This document shows, in pieces, positions 9,090 to 18,353 of a stretch of DNA of 64,000 bases. Every line of letters begins with the position of its first letter. Positions within the stretch are counted from its first letter, which is position 1. The stretch is taken from assembly GCA_036245525.1 (NCBI GenBank), contig BTPG01000004.1, forward strand, positions 45,705,982 to 45,769,981. The letters are read 5' to 3'. The notes under the pieces are model-generated. The model saw only the letters and a program-made list of their open reading frames with translations. It had not been told where the DNA came from and made no database searches. A program made the position numbers and the translations under genes. The stretch comes from Semisulcospira habei (lineage: Eukaryota; Mollusca; Gastropoda; Semisulcospiridae).

Positions 9090-10207
9090 GTGGACTTTGC
9101 TATTGTTGGCCTATCTTTATCCTGCAGTCTGCGTGGACTTTGCTATTGTTGGCCTATCTTTATCCTGCAGTCTGCGTGGACTTTGCTGTTGTTGGCCTAT
9201 CTTTATCCTGCAGTCTGCGTGGACTTTGCTGTTGTTGGCCTATCTTTATCCTGCAGTCTGCGTGGACTTTGCTGTTGTTGGCCTATCTTTATCCTGCAGT
9301 CTGCGTGGACTTTGCTGTTGTTGGCCTATCTTTATCCTGCAGTCTGCGTGGACTTTGCTGTTGTTGGCCTATCTTTATCCTGCAGTCTGCGTGGACTTTG
9401 CTGTTGTTGGCCTATCTTTATCCTGCAGTCTGCGTGGACTTTGCTGTTGTTGGCCTATCTTTATCCTGCAGTCTGCGTGGACTTTGCTATTGTTGGCCTA
9501 TCTTTATCCTGCAGTCTGCGTGGACTTTGCTGTTGTTGGCCTATCTTTATCCTGCAGTCTGCGTGGACTTTGCTGTTGTTGGCCTATCGTTATCCTGCAG
9601 TCTGCGTGGACTTTGCTATTGTTGGCCTATCTTTATCCTGCAGTCTGCGTGGACTTTGCTATTGTTGGCCTATCTTTATCCTGCAGTCTGCGTGGACTTT
9701 GCTATTGTTGGCCTATCTTTATCCTGCAGTCTGCGTGGACTTTGCTGTTGTTGGCCTATCTTTATCCTGCAGTCTGCGTGGACTTTGCTATTGTTGGCCT
9801 ATCTTTATCCTGCAGTCTGCGTGGACTTTGCTATTGTTGGCCTATCTTTATCCTGCAGTCTGCGTGGACTTTGCTATTGTTGGCCTATCTTTATCCTGCA
9901 GTCTGCGTGGACTTTGCTGTTGTTGGCCTATCTTTATCCTGCAGTCTGCGTGGACTTTGCTATTGTTGGCCTATCTTTATCCTGCAGTCTGCGTGGACTT
10001 TGCTGTTGTTGGCCTATCTTTATCCTGCAGTCTGCGTGGACTTTGCTGTTGTTGGCATATCTTTATCCTGCAGTCTGCGTGGACTTTGCTGTTGTTGGCC
10101 TATCTTTATCCTGCAGTCTGCGTGGACTTTGCTGTTGTTGGCCTATCTTTATCCTGCAGTCTGCGTGGACTTTGCTATTGTTGGCCTATCTTTATCCTGC
10201 AGTCTGC
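9090..10207. repeat. 43 bp minisatellite, 26 units
   Basis: 1118 bp equals exactly 26 units of 43 bp, beginning GTGGACTTTGCT and ending CCTGCAGTCTGC. Units differ almost only at one base (CTATTG or CTGTTG); single private changes lie in units 12 and 23. Because 43 is not a multiple of three and the unit has no forward stop in any frame, all three forward frames stay open for over 365 codons. Those frames are a by-product of the repeat and are not annotated as genes. Confidence 0.95.
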
Positions 10208-10367
10208 GTCAAGTCAATGAAATGTGGTAGTGGCTAATGCGTTTGCAGCGGATTTATTCCTTTTTTCCCTAGGTTTCCGATTCATGTAACAATACCGTGC
10301 TTGCGTTCGGACATAGCGTCCGAAGGGCAGAGAAAAGATATTTTTTTTAGGACGCGCCTACTTATAG

Positions 10368-10425
10368 TTTCACCCTTTCACTGCCGAGACAAAAAAAAAA
10401 ATAAAGAAAGAAAAAGAACACCACT
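10368..10425. mobile_element. Family B left-end fragment
   Basis: CACCCTTTCACTGCCGAGA, an A-run, then GAACACCACTGAG. This is the left flank of family B without its hairpin. It runs directly into an A element. Confidence 0.65.
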
Positions 10426-10435
10426 GAGCTTCAGG

Positions 10436-10636
10436 CCCCATTTCCAAATGTTGTAGGTGGCACCGAATGACTATGTTTCAGCTGCAGGAGATGGATCTAC
10501 CAGGATACTTAAAGGGCAGTGCCAGATTAGCTTGGCGTCATCGGGCACCAAGCTGATCTAGCACTACCCTTGAATTATCATGGTCGATCCATCCTGCTGC
10601 AGTGCTGCTGTACTGTACCGAAGCTAAATGGGTTAA
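10436..10636. mobile_element. Family A MITE
   Basis: Outer arms GCAGGAGATGGATC and GATCCATCCTGCTGC flank the inner arms (AGTGCCAGATTAGCTTGGCG and partner). It ends AAATGGGTTAA. This is the ATTAG/CTAAT subtype. Confidence 0.8.
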
Positions 10637-10776
10637 ACCCATGAGTGCTGTTTTCTGAAATGAGTATTTCTTATAAACTGGACTGGCACACAAAAAACGG
10701 GCTCCCCGATTATCATAGGTGGAAGAGGGACCGTAGTAGGAATTAATGCAATGATACCAACAACAACAACAACACA

Positions 10777-10835
<59 letters not shown>

Positions 10836-10866
10836 ACACACACATACACACACACACACACACACA
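10777..10866. repeat. (CA)n microsatellite
   Basis: About 90 bp of CA with two CATA interruptions. It gives spurious poly-Cys/Val and poly-His/Thr frames. Confidence 0.95.
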
Positions 10867-10889
10867 AACTAAGGAAAAAACAAAACTAA

Positions 10890-10969
10890 GAGGGTTGGCG
10901 CTACCCTTAAATTATCATGGTCCATCCATCTCCTGCTGTAGTGCGTCGACGCAGGGCTTGATGGGTTAG
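10890..10969. mobile_element. Family A right half
   Basis: Starts inside the hairpin (TTGGCGCTACCCTT), then AATTATCATGGTCCATCC and TGATGGGTTAG. The left arm has been lost next to the CA repeat. It shares its terminal TTAG with the next A copy. Confidence 0.7.
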
Positions 10970-11178
10970 CTCATTCAACTCCGGCACGCCACGGCAAGAC
11001 ACGGATCGAGCGTGATTGTTCAAGGGTTGTGCCAGAATAGGCTGGCGCCCATAGGCGCCAAGCTATTCTGGCACAACCCTTGAACTATCACACTCGATTT
11101 TTTTCCAGAAGTGTAATACAGTCTTCAGAGGGTAACTTTAAAATTTGCGGATTTCGGTCCTGGGGCAGAATGGGTTAA
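10966..11178. mobile_element. Family A MITE
   Basis: Hairpin at 10999-11096 with GGTTGTGCC/GGCACAACC on both arms instead of GGTGGTGCC/GGCACCACC. The right flank TTTCGGTCCTGGGGCAGAA is typical. It ends GGGTTAA. Confidence 0.85.
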
Positions 11179-11322
11179 GAGGAAGCAAACATAAATCCGT
11201 GGTCATTTTCTCCCTTCGCATCGTGGACTCGCTTTCCATACACCTCCAGCGGCCGAGCAACACAGATTTTGATGGAAAGAGCACGACTCTTCGATCCTTT
11301 TGAATTACAGCATCTTCGTATG

Positions 11323-11404
11323 CTTAACACATTCGAGACGTGGCGCCTTCGGATATGCGGCTTAAAGCATCGTATCCGGCGGCGGCACGTCTCGAATGAT
11401 TTAA
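11323..11404. mobile_element. Family C hairpin
   Basis: TTAACACATTCGAGACGTGG...CACGTCTCGAATGATTTAA with inner GATATGCGGC/GCATCGTATCC. It shares its right TTAA with the A element that follows. Confidence 0.85.
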
Positions 11405-11596
11405 CCCATTTAAGCGGCGACGCACTACAGCAGGAGATGGATCGACTATGGTTATTCAAAGTTAGTGCCCAGATTAGCTTGGCGCCACCCGGCACCAAGC
11501 TAATCTGGCATACCATTGAATTACCATGGTCGATCCATCTCCAGCAAAGTCGTTAGGTGACACCACCAAACTTTGGGAATACGGCCGTAGGGTTAA
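11401..11596. mobile_element. Family A MITE
   Basis: Begins TTAACCCATTTAAGC, with outer arms CTACAGCAGGAGATGGATCG and partner and the AGATTAGCTTGGCGCC inner stem. Ends GTAGGGTTAA, shared with the next C element. Confidence 0.85.
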
Positions 11597-11651
11597 CTCA
11601 TTCGAGACGTGCCGCCTACGGATACGCGGCGGCACGTCTCGAATGAGTTAA
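11593..11651. mobile_element. Family C hairpin, short
   Basis: TTAACTCATTCGAGACGTGC to GCACGTCTCGAATGAGTTAA, nearly perfect, with an inner GATACGCGGC. It forms the third link of a C-A-C chain in which TTAA sites are shared. Confidence 0.9.
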
Positions 11652-12240
11652 ATGGGATGTATAAGCTCAAAGCCTTTTAAATGTGCATCATGCTGTCTTT
11701 CAGAAAGTGTTTTTTGCAGTTTCAGCGGCACTTCCCTCTTGCAAAGAACACCCACTGCAAGTACCATAGATCCTCAAGAGTTCTTCGCAGGATTCGGATC
11801 TTTGTGAAGATCTACTTTGCTTTTTACTGGCCACACTTAATCTTCGCTCTATAATCGGAGGAGGCGATCGTGAGTTCAGTCCACAATGGGCAGAGAAAAT
11901 TCAGAGATGGAGCCTTTGTGCCAGGATTATGCGCTCCATTGGCCCCCGACTCAATTAATCCCCACGGCGACTCCGAAGCATAACCGGGGGAAGGCCGATG
12001 TAATACGTTATTGGCTGCAACAAGGAAGTGACGGTATACATATTGCTACACCCTCTGCGAGCAGCTTCCGTCTACTGACAAATGGCATAGAGTCGCATGA
12101 GCCCGTACGGTCGCGTGGACTCGAGAGAATCCGTCATTTTGCAGAAGAAAACGCTGGACGTTTGAGAGTGTATGACGTTTGAGACATGTTCATGAGCACC
12201 TCAGTTCAGCCACAGAGACTCGGTGAGAAAAAATTGTTGC
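11652..12240. other. No gene recognised; decayed family B pieces
   Basis: Decayed B arms at about 11755-11785 (CTGCAAGTACCATAGATCCTC) and 12083-12130 (GGCATAGAGTCGCATGAGCC). The 98-codon open frame at 11886-12182 runs through the second B piece and is not supported. Confidence 0.5.
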
Positions 12241-12260
12241 TGTCCAGTCGTTAACCCGCC

Positions 12261-12331
12261 GGCTGTAGGTAGCGCTTTTTGTAGAGGTGATTCCTGCAGG
12301 AGTCACCTCGAAAAAATCGCTACCGACAGCC
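12261..12331. mobile_element. Family G hairpin
   Basis: GGCTGTAGGTAGCG...GAGGTGATTCC pairs with AGTCACCTCG...CGCTACCGACAGCC. A TTAACCC lies just left (12251). Confidence 0.75.
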
Positions 12332-12378
12332 GCAGTGTACAGCAATGTACAGACAACCAGCCGCGAATAAGCTATTCA

Positions 12379-12497
12379 GCCGTTATTGGCAATAGGCAGT
12401 ATGTTCAATTTTGAGAAGAACGAGTTTTGCATTGTTATGCAATAAAAAATCTCGCTTTTCTCAAATACAGACACACTGCCTTTTGCCAGATAACGGC
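12379..12497. mobile_element. Single hairpin, about 58 bp arms
   Basis: GCCGTTATTGGCAATAGGCA...GAGTTTTGCATTG pairs with ATGCAATAAAAAATCTCG...GCCAGATAACGGC with scattered mismatches. No second copy was seen. Confidence 0.75.
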
Positions 12498-12585
12498 AGC
12501 ATTCTTCTCCTCTCTTTTTGTGTGTCTCAGACGGACTTTCTTTTTTTGGAGTGTTCCGTTGGCCATCCATCTGAACTTCCCATCA

Positions 12586-12650
12586 GCAAGAAACATATAC
12601 CTTCATGTGCCCCTGCGGCCGCAGGGTCACATGAAAGTATATGTCTCTTG
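12586..12650. mobile_element. Family B hairpin, variant
   Basis: GCAAGAAACATATACC...CCTGCGG pairs with CCGCAGG...GTATATGTCTCTTG. The changes CATATAC and CATGTG appear on both arms, another paired subfamily change. Confidence 0.8.
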
Positions 12651-12937
12651 GAGGCTAGAATCATTTAGCCCTGTTCATTTTTCTTATAAGCAGTTCATCT
12701 TAAGAGAGTTATAACGAGGAACCGACCGGCGGTTATAAGATGAATTTTTTTATGATTATCATCCAAACTTTTAGTTTTTACGCCGTGTAATTGCATCATC
12801 AATCGTGTCTCCTTTTGTTTAACTTGTCATTCATTTTGTTTATAACTATTGCATCAGTCGCATGACGACATTATCTTGAAAGCGAATACAAGCAAGATGC
12901 ATTTATTAAAGACACCTGCGTGTTTAGGCCATTATTA
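12651..12937. other. No gene recognised
   Basis: AT-rich sequence with no element recognised. Confidence 0.5.
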
Positions 12938-12999
12938 GTTCTATTACGAGTTAGGCTTTGCCAGCGGTTCTTTTTCGCCTCGAGGGTCCGATCAGGGTA
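12938..12999. repeat. Dispersed repeat M, left part split by SINE2
   Basis: TACGAGTTAGGCTTTGCCAG...GGGTCCGATCAGGG matches 37528-37575. The sequence after the SINE2 copy (14415-14465, CCGATCAGGG...GTTTATT..AAGTCGAGG) continues the same repeat, which is uninterrupted at 37528-37606. That gives an empty-site control for the insertion. Confidence 0.75.
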
Positions 13000-13293
13000 C
13001 CCCACCCGGGTCTGCCCTGGGGGACTTGGGTGGGGTTAGGTATTTTTTAGTTCCCAGGGTCACCCTGGTCAGCCCCACAGGGTGGGTTTTTCTCTCTATT
13101 CTGGGGCATGTGTTTCTGTCTACCCTTTGCCCATTCACCTGTATTTGCCTTTTAAAAACTCTCCCTACTGTCTGCACTGCCTGTAGCTCTTGATATTGGA
13201 TGTGTGTTGCTAAATGGTCTTAGCTTTATTTAGCCCCATGTGTTAGGTTTATTTAACATATTTGACCGGCTGGCGACATACATTCAATGTTCT

Positions 13294-14320
13294 ACTGTAC
13301 TCAAACCAAGGGGAATCACAGCGCCGGACAGACAACAGTTAGATCCCCTGCCCCCGCCTATCAGGCACCCAATCGCCAGCCCACAGAGAAATACGCAGGT
13401 ATAGAATAAGACAATCATTTCCATCCTCAAAAAGAATGGATCAGGTCTCTTATATAACCCATGTCTTTCTCCGGAACTTAGGAAGTAGGCAGGAGAAACA
13501 TACATACACAAACATGAAGGTGCGCTACTATATGTGGTCGGGTATATACCCTGATTTCCCACAGTAGATGCACAGAACATTACACAACAATGTAACGATA
13601 CAAATTTTGCCTCGAGTTATACGTGATACTCACAAACCAGATAGGTGAGGCTAGCGCTGGCAGAATTGTCAGTACTCAAACCAAGGGGAATCACAGCGCC
13701 GGACAGACAACAGTTAGATCCCCTGCCCCCGCCTATCAGGCACCCAATCGCCAGCCCACAGAGAAATACGCAGGTATAGAATAAGACAATCATTTCCATC
13801 CTCAAAAAGAATGGATCAGGTCTCTTATATAACCCATGTCTTTCTCCGGAACTTAGGAAGTAGGCAGGAGAAACATACATACACAAACATGAAGGTGCGC
13901 TACTATATGTGGTCGGGTATATACCCTGATTTCCCACAGTAGATGCACAGAACATTACACAACAATGTAACGATACAAATTTTGCCTCGAGTTATACGTG
14001 ATACTCACAAACCAGATAGGTGAGGCTAGCGCTGGCAGAATTGTCAGTACTCAAACCAAGGGGAATCACAGCGCCGGACAGACAACAGTTAGATCCCCTG
14101 CCCCCGCCTATCAGGCACCCAATCGCCAGCCCACAGAGAAATACGCAGGTATAGAATAAGACAATCATTTCCATCCTCAAAAAGAATGGATCAGGTCTCT
14201 TATATAACCCATGTCTTTCTCCGGAACTTAGGAAGTAGGCAGGAGAAACATACATACACAAACATGAAGGTGCGCTACTATATGTGGTCGGGTATATACC
14301 CTGATTTCCCACAGTAGATG
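13294..14320. repeat. 375 bp tandem unit, about 2.7 copies, inserted in SINE2
   Basis: GTACTCAAACCAAGGGG starts at 13297, 13672 and 14047, a period of exactly 375 with almost no differences. The last unit stops after 276 bp (GTAGATGCA). The flanks repeat CAATGTTCT (13285-13293 and 14321-14329), a 9 bp target-site-like duplication, so the whole array entered as one piece. It gives three near-identical minus-strand frames. A 93 bp module related to it sits at 53380-53472. Confidence 0.85.
13617..13955 (-). CDS. Hypothetical repeated secreted-type ORF (tentative)
   Basis: On the minus strand each 375 bp unit has a TATA-like GGGTTATATAAGAGACC, then after about 30 bp an in-frame start MEMIVLFYTCVFLCGLAIG whose first 25 residues resemble a signal peptide or membrane segment. 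A cysteine pair (NCC) follows. The frame ends soon after a splice-donor-like TTTGTGAGTAT. A longer frame starts further upstream (MFCAST). Sister frames lie at 13284-13580 and 13992-14312. I recognise no family. It may be an exon carried by a mobile repeat, or chance. Codon evidence is insufficient to decide. Confidence 0.25.
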   Translation of the reverse strand: MFCASTVGNQGIYPTTYSSAPSCLCMYVSPAYFLSSGERHGLYKRPDPFFLRMEMIVLFYTCVFLCGLAIGCLIGGGRGSNCCLSGAVIPLGLSTDNSASASLTYLVCEYHV

Positions 14321-14562
14321 CAATGTTCTGTTTATTTATTTTTTTTCACAAGCAGTGCAGGCACGTCCTGAGAAAGCCTTGTTGCTGTCGGGACGTTAAG
14401 CAATGTACAATCAACCGATCAGGGTGTTTATTGTGATGATGCAAGTCGAGGGCTCTAGATGGAGAACAGGCGACGGGAATAGAAACGTGAATAGAACTAG
14501 GCCAATGGAGAAAAGTGTCCCGAGTCTGAAAGAATAAATTTTTGATAGCTGCTGCGTCGAAC

Positions 14563-14624
14563 TTAACACTTGGATGTCGGTAGCGGTTTCTGTCATAAAT
14601 CGGTACCGACAGCCAAAGAGTTAA
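14563..14624. mobile_element. Family G short element with TTAA ends
   Basis: TTAACACTTGGATGTCGG...CCGACAGCCAAAGAGTTAA. Core GGTAGCGGTTTC/GAAATCGGTACC-like. It shares its right TTAA with a family B remnant. Confidence 0.75.
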
Positions 14625-14765
14625 CCCTTTAATTGGCAGTGGTCATGCGTGGATGTAACTTTGAAACCGTCGGAGTCTGAAATGAAGAGCGAGAAACGCC
14701 GAGCGTGACCAACACGGATTTCAGCGAAGCCAGCAAGATGAATAGATCCTCATGAATCCCCGCAT
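14621..14765 (-). mobile_element. Family B element, half hairpin
   Basis: Begins TTAACCCTTTAATTGGCAGTG and reaches GCAAGATGAATAGATCCTC, but the hairpin stops at CCCCGCAT. A family C hairpin (14779) follows after a short gap within the remaining B flank. Confidence 0.65.
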
Positions 14766-14778
14766 ATGCTGACTTCAT

Positions 14779-14858
14779 TTAACTCATTCGAGACGTACCG
14801 CCTCCAGATACGCGGCTTATGCCGCGTATCCGGAGATGGCACGTCTCGAATGAGTTAA
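14779..14858. mobile_element. Family C hairpin, near perfect
   Basis: TTAACTCATTCGAGACGTAC...GATACGCGGC, loop, GCCGCGTATCC...CACGTCTCGAATGAGTTAA. The arms are about 38 bp. It appears to have entered the TTAA of an older B flank. Confidence 0.9.
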
Positions 14859-14957
14859 TGCTGTGTTCCTCATAGCATAATTATGTGTCAGTGAGAATCT
14901 TTGCCGCTTGTAGTCAGTCAGTCGTGTGGTGTTCTCGGGGTCCTGGAAGTGAATAGG

Positions 14958-15046
14958 TTAACCTCCAGTTCAGACTGGCACAATAAAACCATTGCGCATG
15001 CAGTTAGGCCTACCGGTTCTGAATACAGCATGCACATGGAGGTTAA
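14958..15046. mobile_element. Small TTAA element with 11-14 bp inverted ends
   Basis: TTAACCTCCA...TGGAGGTTAA, 89 bp, without a long palindrome. The right TTAA is shared with the A element. Confidence 0.6.
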
Positions 15047-15280
15047 CCCATTTAACCACACGACCGCGTTTTTAAAATTGTGGAGGTGTTCCCTAACGAC
15101 TGTATGTCAGCTGCAGCAGGTGGTGGATCGATTATGTTTCCGAAGTCGGCCGTGATAATTGAAGGGTAGTGCCAGATTAGCTTGGCGCCGTAATTTACGG
15201 CGCCAAGCTAATCTGGCACTACCCTCAAATTATCACAGTCGATCCATCTGCTGTAGTGCGTCGGGGGCCAAATGGGTTAA
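15043..15280. mobile_element. Family A MITE
   Basis: TTAACCCATTTAACC at the left, AAATGGGTTAA at the right. The inner hairpin at about 15160-15235 is nearly perfect (GCCAGATTAGCTTGGCGCC and partner, loop TAATTTA). Its outer left arm holds an extra segment (TGTTTCCGAAGTCGG), so the outer arms are not symmetric. Confidence 0.85.
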
Positions 15281-15854
15281 GTCAGAGTTGATTGATGAAA
15301 TTTCTCCCTCGACACTGCATTTTTCTCCGATTATTCTTGCAGCCATCGAGTCCCAAGCAAGCACGGCTTACCACCTGCCCCGACTGGCATGATAATGAAA
15401 ATGTATGGGCTAGAACGTCTGTTTGATAGGGCGTTTTTATTTTTCATTTTGGAGTTATTTTGTTTCAGCCCTTGATTGGCTTCAGACGCCATGAACCATG
15501 TGCTTATAGACAGGCTGTTATAAGATTAATGATGTTTATTTATTTATTTATTTATTTATTTACTTTTTTTTCTTCGGAAGTTCCGATTTCTGTGATTGTA
15601 CGTTATCTTCTGAAAGAAACGTTGCGGCCTATCCTACTTGTTCTTGTCTGCTGTGAACAAAAAAATTGGATGAATTGTTTTGCACTCGTTATTCCGAAGC
15701 GTTTTTACTTTCATTGTTGGCCATTTCCTTGTCTTGTTTAGAGTTTATCCTAGCAATGATGATGGCACAAGACACGTACGTGCCTTCGAAGGCACTTTTG
15801 CTTCTGAATGGGAAGTTAGTTCGACGGGAAGCTAACTGCTGCGTATGATTTCCT
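15281..15854. other. No gene recognised
   Basis: AT-rich sequence with a (TTTA)n run at about 15536-15560 and a short palindrome GTGCCTTCGAAGGCAC at 15780-15795. Overlapping frames of 60-93 codons have no domain signature. Confidence 0.5.
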
Positions 15855-16051
15855 TTAACCCTTTCACTGCCGAGAAAAGGTGAACGCCACCCGACTGCAA
15901 GAGGCAAAGATCCTCATGGGCCCCCGCAATTGCGGGGGCTCATGAGGATCTGTGCCTCTTGCTGAGACCGCGTTGTATTCCTTTCACGGCTGGGATTCTT
16001 TGACGTTGAAGTATCAATGACTTAAAACACAGTAGGCAGTGAAAGGGTTAA
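15855..16051. mobile_element. Family B MITE, complete reference copy
   Basis: TTAACCCTTTCACTGCCGAG to GGCAGTGAAAGGGTTAA, 197 bp, so the ends are inverted repeats of about 13 bp after TTAA (CCCTTTCACTGCC). The 66 bp hairpin lies at 15897-15962. The sequence between hairpin and right end (GGCTGGGATTCTTTGACGTTG) recurs in other copies. TTAA plus CCC ends are the hallmark of piggyBac-type MITEs; the assignment is inference. Confidence 0.88.
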
Positions 16052-16095
16052 CTCACTCCATACATACGGCATCGGATACGCGGCTATACCGTCAA
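16048..16095. mobile_element. Family C left half
   Basis: TTAACTCACTCCATACATAC...GGATACGCGGC. Only the left arm is present. It shares TTAA with the preceding B element. Confidence 0.55.
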
Positions 16096-16274
16096 TGGAC
16101 GTTTATTTATATGCTTTCCTGTAGATATAAACGAGACCAAATTGGTGACAGCCGTCGCTTATCACCTATAATGGGAGGGAATTAGAGCACTGATAAGAGA
16201 GAGAGAGAACTGCACTATTGGCCAGTGATCATTGACACAGCTGTCCACGCTGTCCAATTGATATAATCTGGACC

Positions 16275-16335
16275 CCCCAATTGAGCGGGTGGGGGGTGGG
16301 GGGCGGGCGGGGGGAAAGGGGGGGGGAAGGTGGAT
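16275..16335. repeat. G-rich tract
   Basis: Runs of 3-8 G separated by single bases, with quadruplex potential on the plus strand. A C-rich stretch follows at 16450-16500. Confidence 0.8.
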
Positions 16336-16608
16336 GGGATCTAGATCTGATTTTCCATGCATCAAGCAAGGGGCTGGAAATCAAGAGAATGTGCAATATG
16401 CCTCCTTCGGAGGGCTTCGGCATTTACTGTTCCAGACGCCTACTTAGCGCCACCCTCTACCCCACCCCACTCCACCCCCTACCCCTGTCTCCTCTTCCCC
16501 AACACTTTTTCGTGTGCTTAGACAAACTAGATCTAGCATAAGTGACGTAGAATGCACAGTTGTCACCATTATTAAGGCCTTTATCCTGCCTGCTTGGTGC
16601 GTTTTCCT

Positions 16609-17187
16609 GTAGAAGCACACACTTTTCCTCCGTCCAGTTTGACTTGACCCCCAAGCGAGACAGGCAGAGTTTTAGTGTGTCTAGACTTCTTGTAGAAGCA
16701 CACACTTTTCCTCCGTCCAGTTTGACTTGACCCCCAAGCGAGACAGGTAGAGTTTTAGTGTGTCTAGACTTCTTGTAGAAGCACACACTTTTCCTCCGTC
16801 CAGTTTGACTTGACCCCAAGCGAGACAGGTAGAGTTTTAGTGTGTCTAGACTTCTTGTAGAAGCACACACTTTTCCTCCGTCCAGTTTGACTTGACCCCC
16901 AAGCGAGACAGGTAGAGTTTTAGTGTGTCTAGACTTCTTGTAGAAGCACACACTTTTCCTCCGTCCAGTTTGACTTGACCCCCAAGCGAGACAGGTAGAG
17001 TTTTAGTGTGTCTAGACTTCTTGTAGAAGCACACACTTTTCCTCCGTCCAGTTTGACTTGACCCCCAAGCGAGACAGGTAGAGTTTTAGTGTGTCTAGAC
17101 TTCTTGTAGAAGCACACACTTTTCCTCCGTCCAGTTTGACTTGACCCCCAAGCGAGACAGGTAGAGTTTTAGTGTCTAGACTTCTTG
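16609..17187. repeat. 83 bp minisatellite, 7 units
   Basis: TGTAGAAGCACACACTTTTC starts about every 83 bp (16609 to 17106); 579 bp is about seven units. Differences are single bases and small indels (one C lost near 16815, TG lost in the last unit). It stops directly at the start of the next A element. Confidence 0.93.
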
Positions 17188-17385
17188 TTTCACCCATTTA
17201 ACCTCACGGCCGCATGTCCAAATTTTGAGGTGTCACCGAACGACTATGTATCAGTTGCTGGAGAAGGATCGACCATGATAATTCAAGGGTAGTGCCAGAT
17301 TAGCTTGGCGCCGTCACAAGCTAATCTGGCACTACCCTTGAATTATCATGGTCGATCCTTCTCCTGATGAATGCGTCGGGTCTAA
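17188..17385. mobile_element. Family A MITE
   Basis: Left end TTCACCCATTTAACC. Hairpin at 17260-17365 (GGAGAAGGATCGACC and partner), with the loop-side GGCGCC partly deleted on one arm. Confidence 0.8.
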
Positions 17386-17537
17386 ATGGATGAATTTAAA
17401 AAAAAAAAGAAAGTCATGGACTTGCGTAAGTCTCCAGCGATCAGTACTCCAGCCGGGTCGTGACGTCAAAACACAGTGGTCACAGGAGGATGGCGTCTGT
17501 GTGCGGGTGGCCTATTGCAGAATGTTCACACAGTTTT

Positions 17538-17601
17538 CAAGAGGCATAGATTCTCATGAGCCTCTGCAGTCGCAGGGGCTCCTGAGAAACTATGCCTCTT
17601 G
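17538..17601. mobile_element. Family B hairpin
   Basis: CAAGAGGCATAGATTCTCATG...ATGCCTCTTG, with a CCTCTGC/GCAGGGG stem. Confidence 0.8.
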
Positions 17602-18353
17602 CATTCAGTTTACTGACGGCTGTGTTCCTCGGATAGAGGTGGTCATTTGGGTTTGAGATTGACATTACACACGCACATTTTGACATTTCAAAAATAAAAA
17701 CCCGCAAATATTTCAATAAAAATTGTACTGTCGGTCAGAGCTACGCGTGTCGATGTTATTCCTTCAGACATCATTCAGTATTGTCACATCCTCACTCCAC
17801 CCCACTCCACCTCACTCCACCCCTCTCCACCTCACTTTACCCCACCCCACCCTACCCCACCCCACCCCACCCCACCCCACCCCACTTCATTGAAGTATCG
17901 CAGACATCTTTTCAGTCACTTTATGCCTGCCTCACTGGAAATGACAGGTACGTATAGTCCATTTTTGTCTCTATGCCGAAAATGTGATATACTTGTCCTT
18001 TCGAAGCGTGTGTCTTTCTTACATATATTATAAGCGCCTTGTTATATCCAACCATGTCATAAACGAAGCAGGACGTTGACATGAAATATGGCGGCAGTCA
18101 CAATATTAAGTGGAAACAGTTGATGATGTTGCTTCGGGTTTTCTCGCTTCCTGAGCGCTCGTTGGTCGATTATGGTGCGCGTCAAAAGGTGCGTGACATT
18201 TTTTGAAGTCGATTGTGCGATCGCGTGCTGTATTCATGTGCCAGTGGCTGTATTGCGCTCTGAAATATGAATAAGGAACAGTCTGTTTGAATGATAAGCA
18301 GCTTTCTTACCTGAGGTTAATTAACTTTTTATCGATTCTTTTTATAAAAACGG
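17602..18353. other. No gene recognised; CCCCA-type repeat at 17791-17885
   Basis: The stretch at 17791-17885 is a CACTC/CACCC pentamer-like simple repeat. The rest shows no element or coding signal that I recognise. Confidence 0.6.

Larger units (their letters stand above)
13000..14414 (+). mobile_element. SINE2 copy 1, interrupted
   Basis: SINE2 is a roughly 400 bp element starting CCCCACCCGGGTCTGCC and ending CGGGACGTTAAGCAATGTAC followed by AATC units. Here it is flanked by the duplication CCGATCAGGGT (12988-12998 and 14415-14425). Its 3' part is split by 13294-14320. No Pol III boxes were recognised, so the Pol III SINE nature is unproven. It could be a short LINE derivative. Confidence 0.8.

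Noticed and set aside
9015..10237. Three overlapping plus-strand frames of 365-401 codons as a repetitive membrane protein
   Set aside because: They arise because the 43 bp unit has no forward stop and shifts frame each unit. No unique sequence, start context or frame preference supports a gene.
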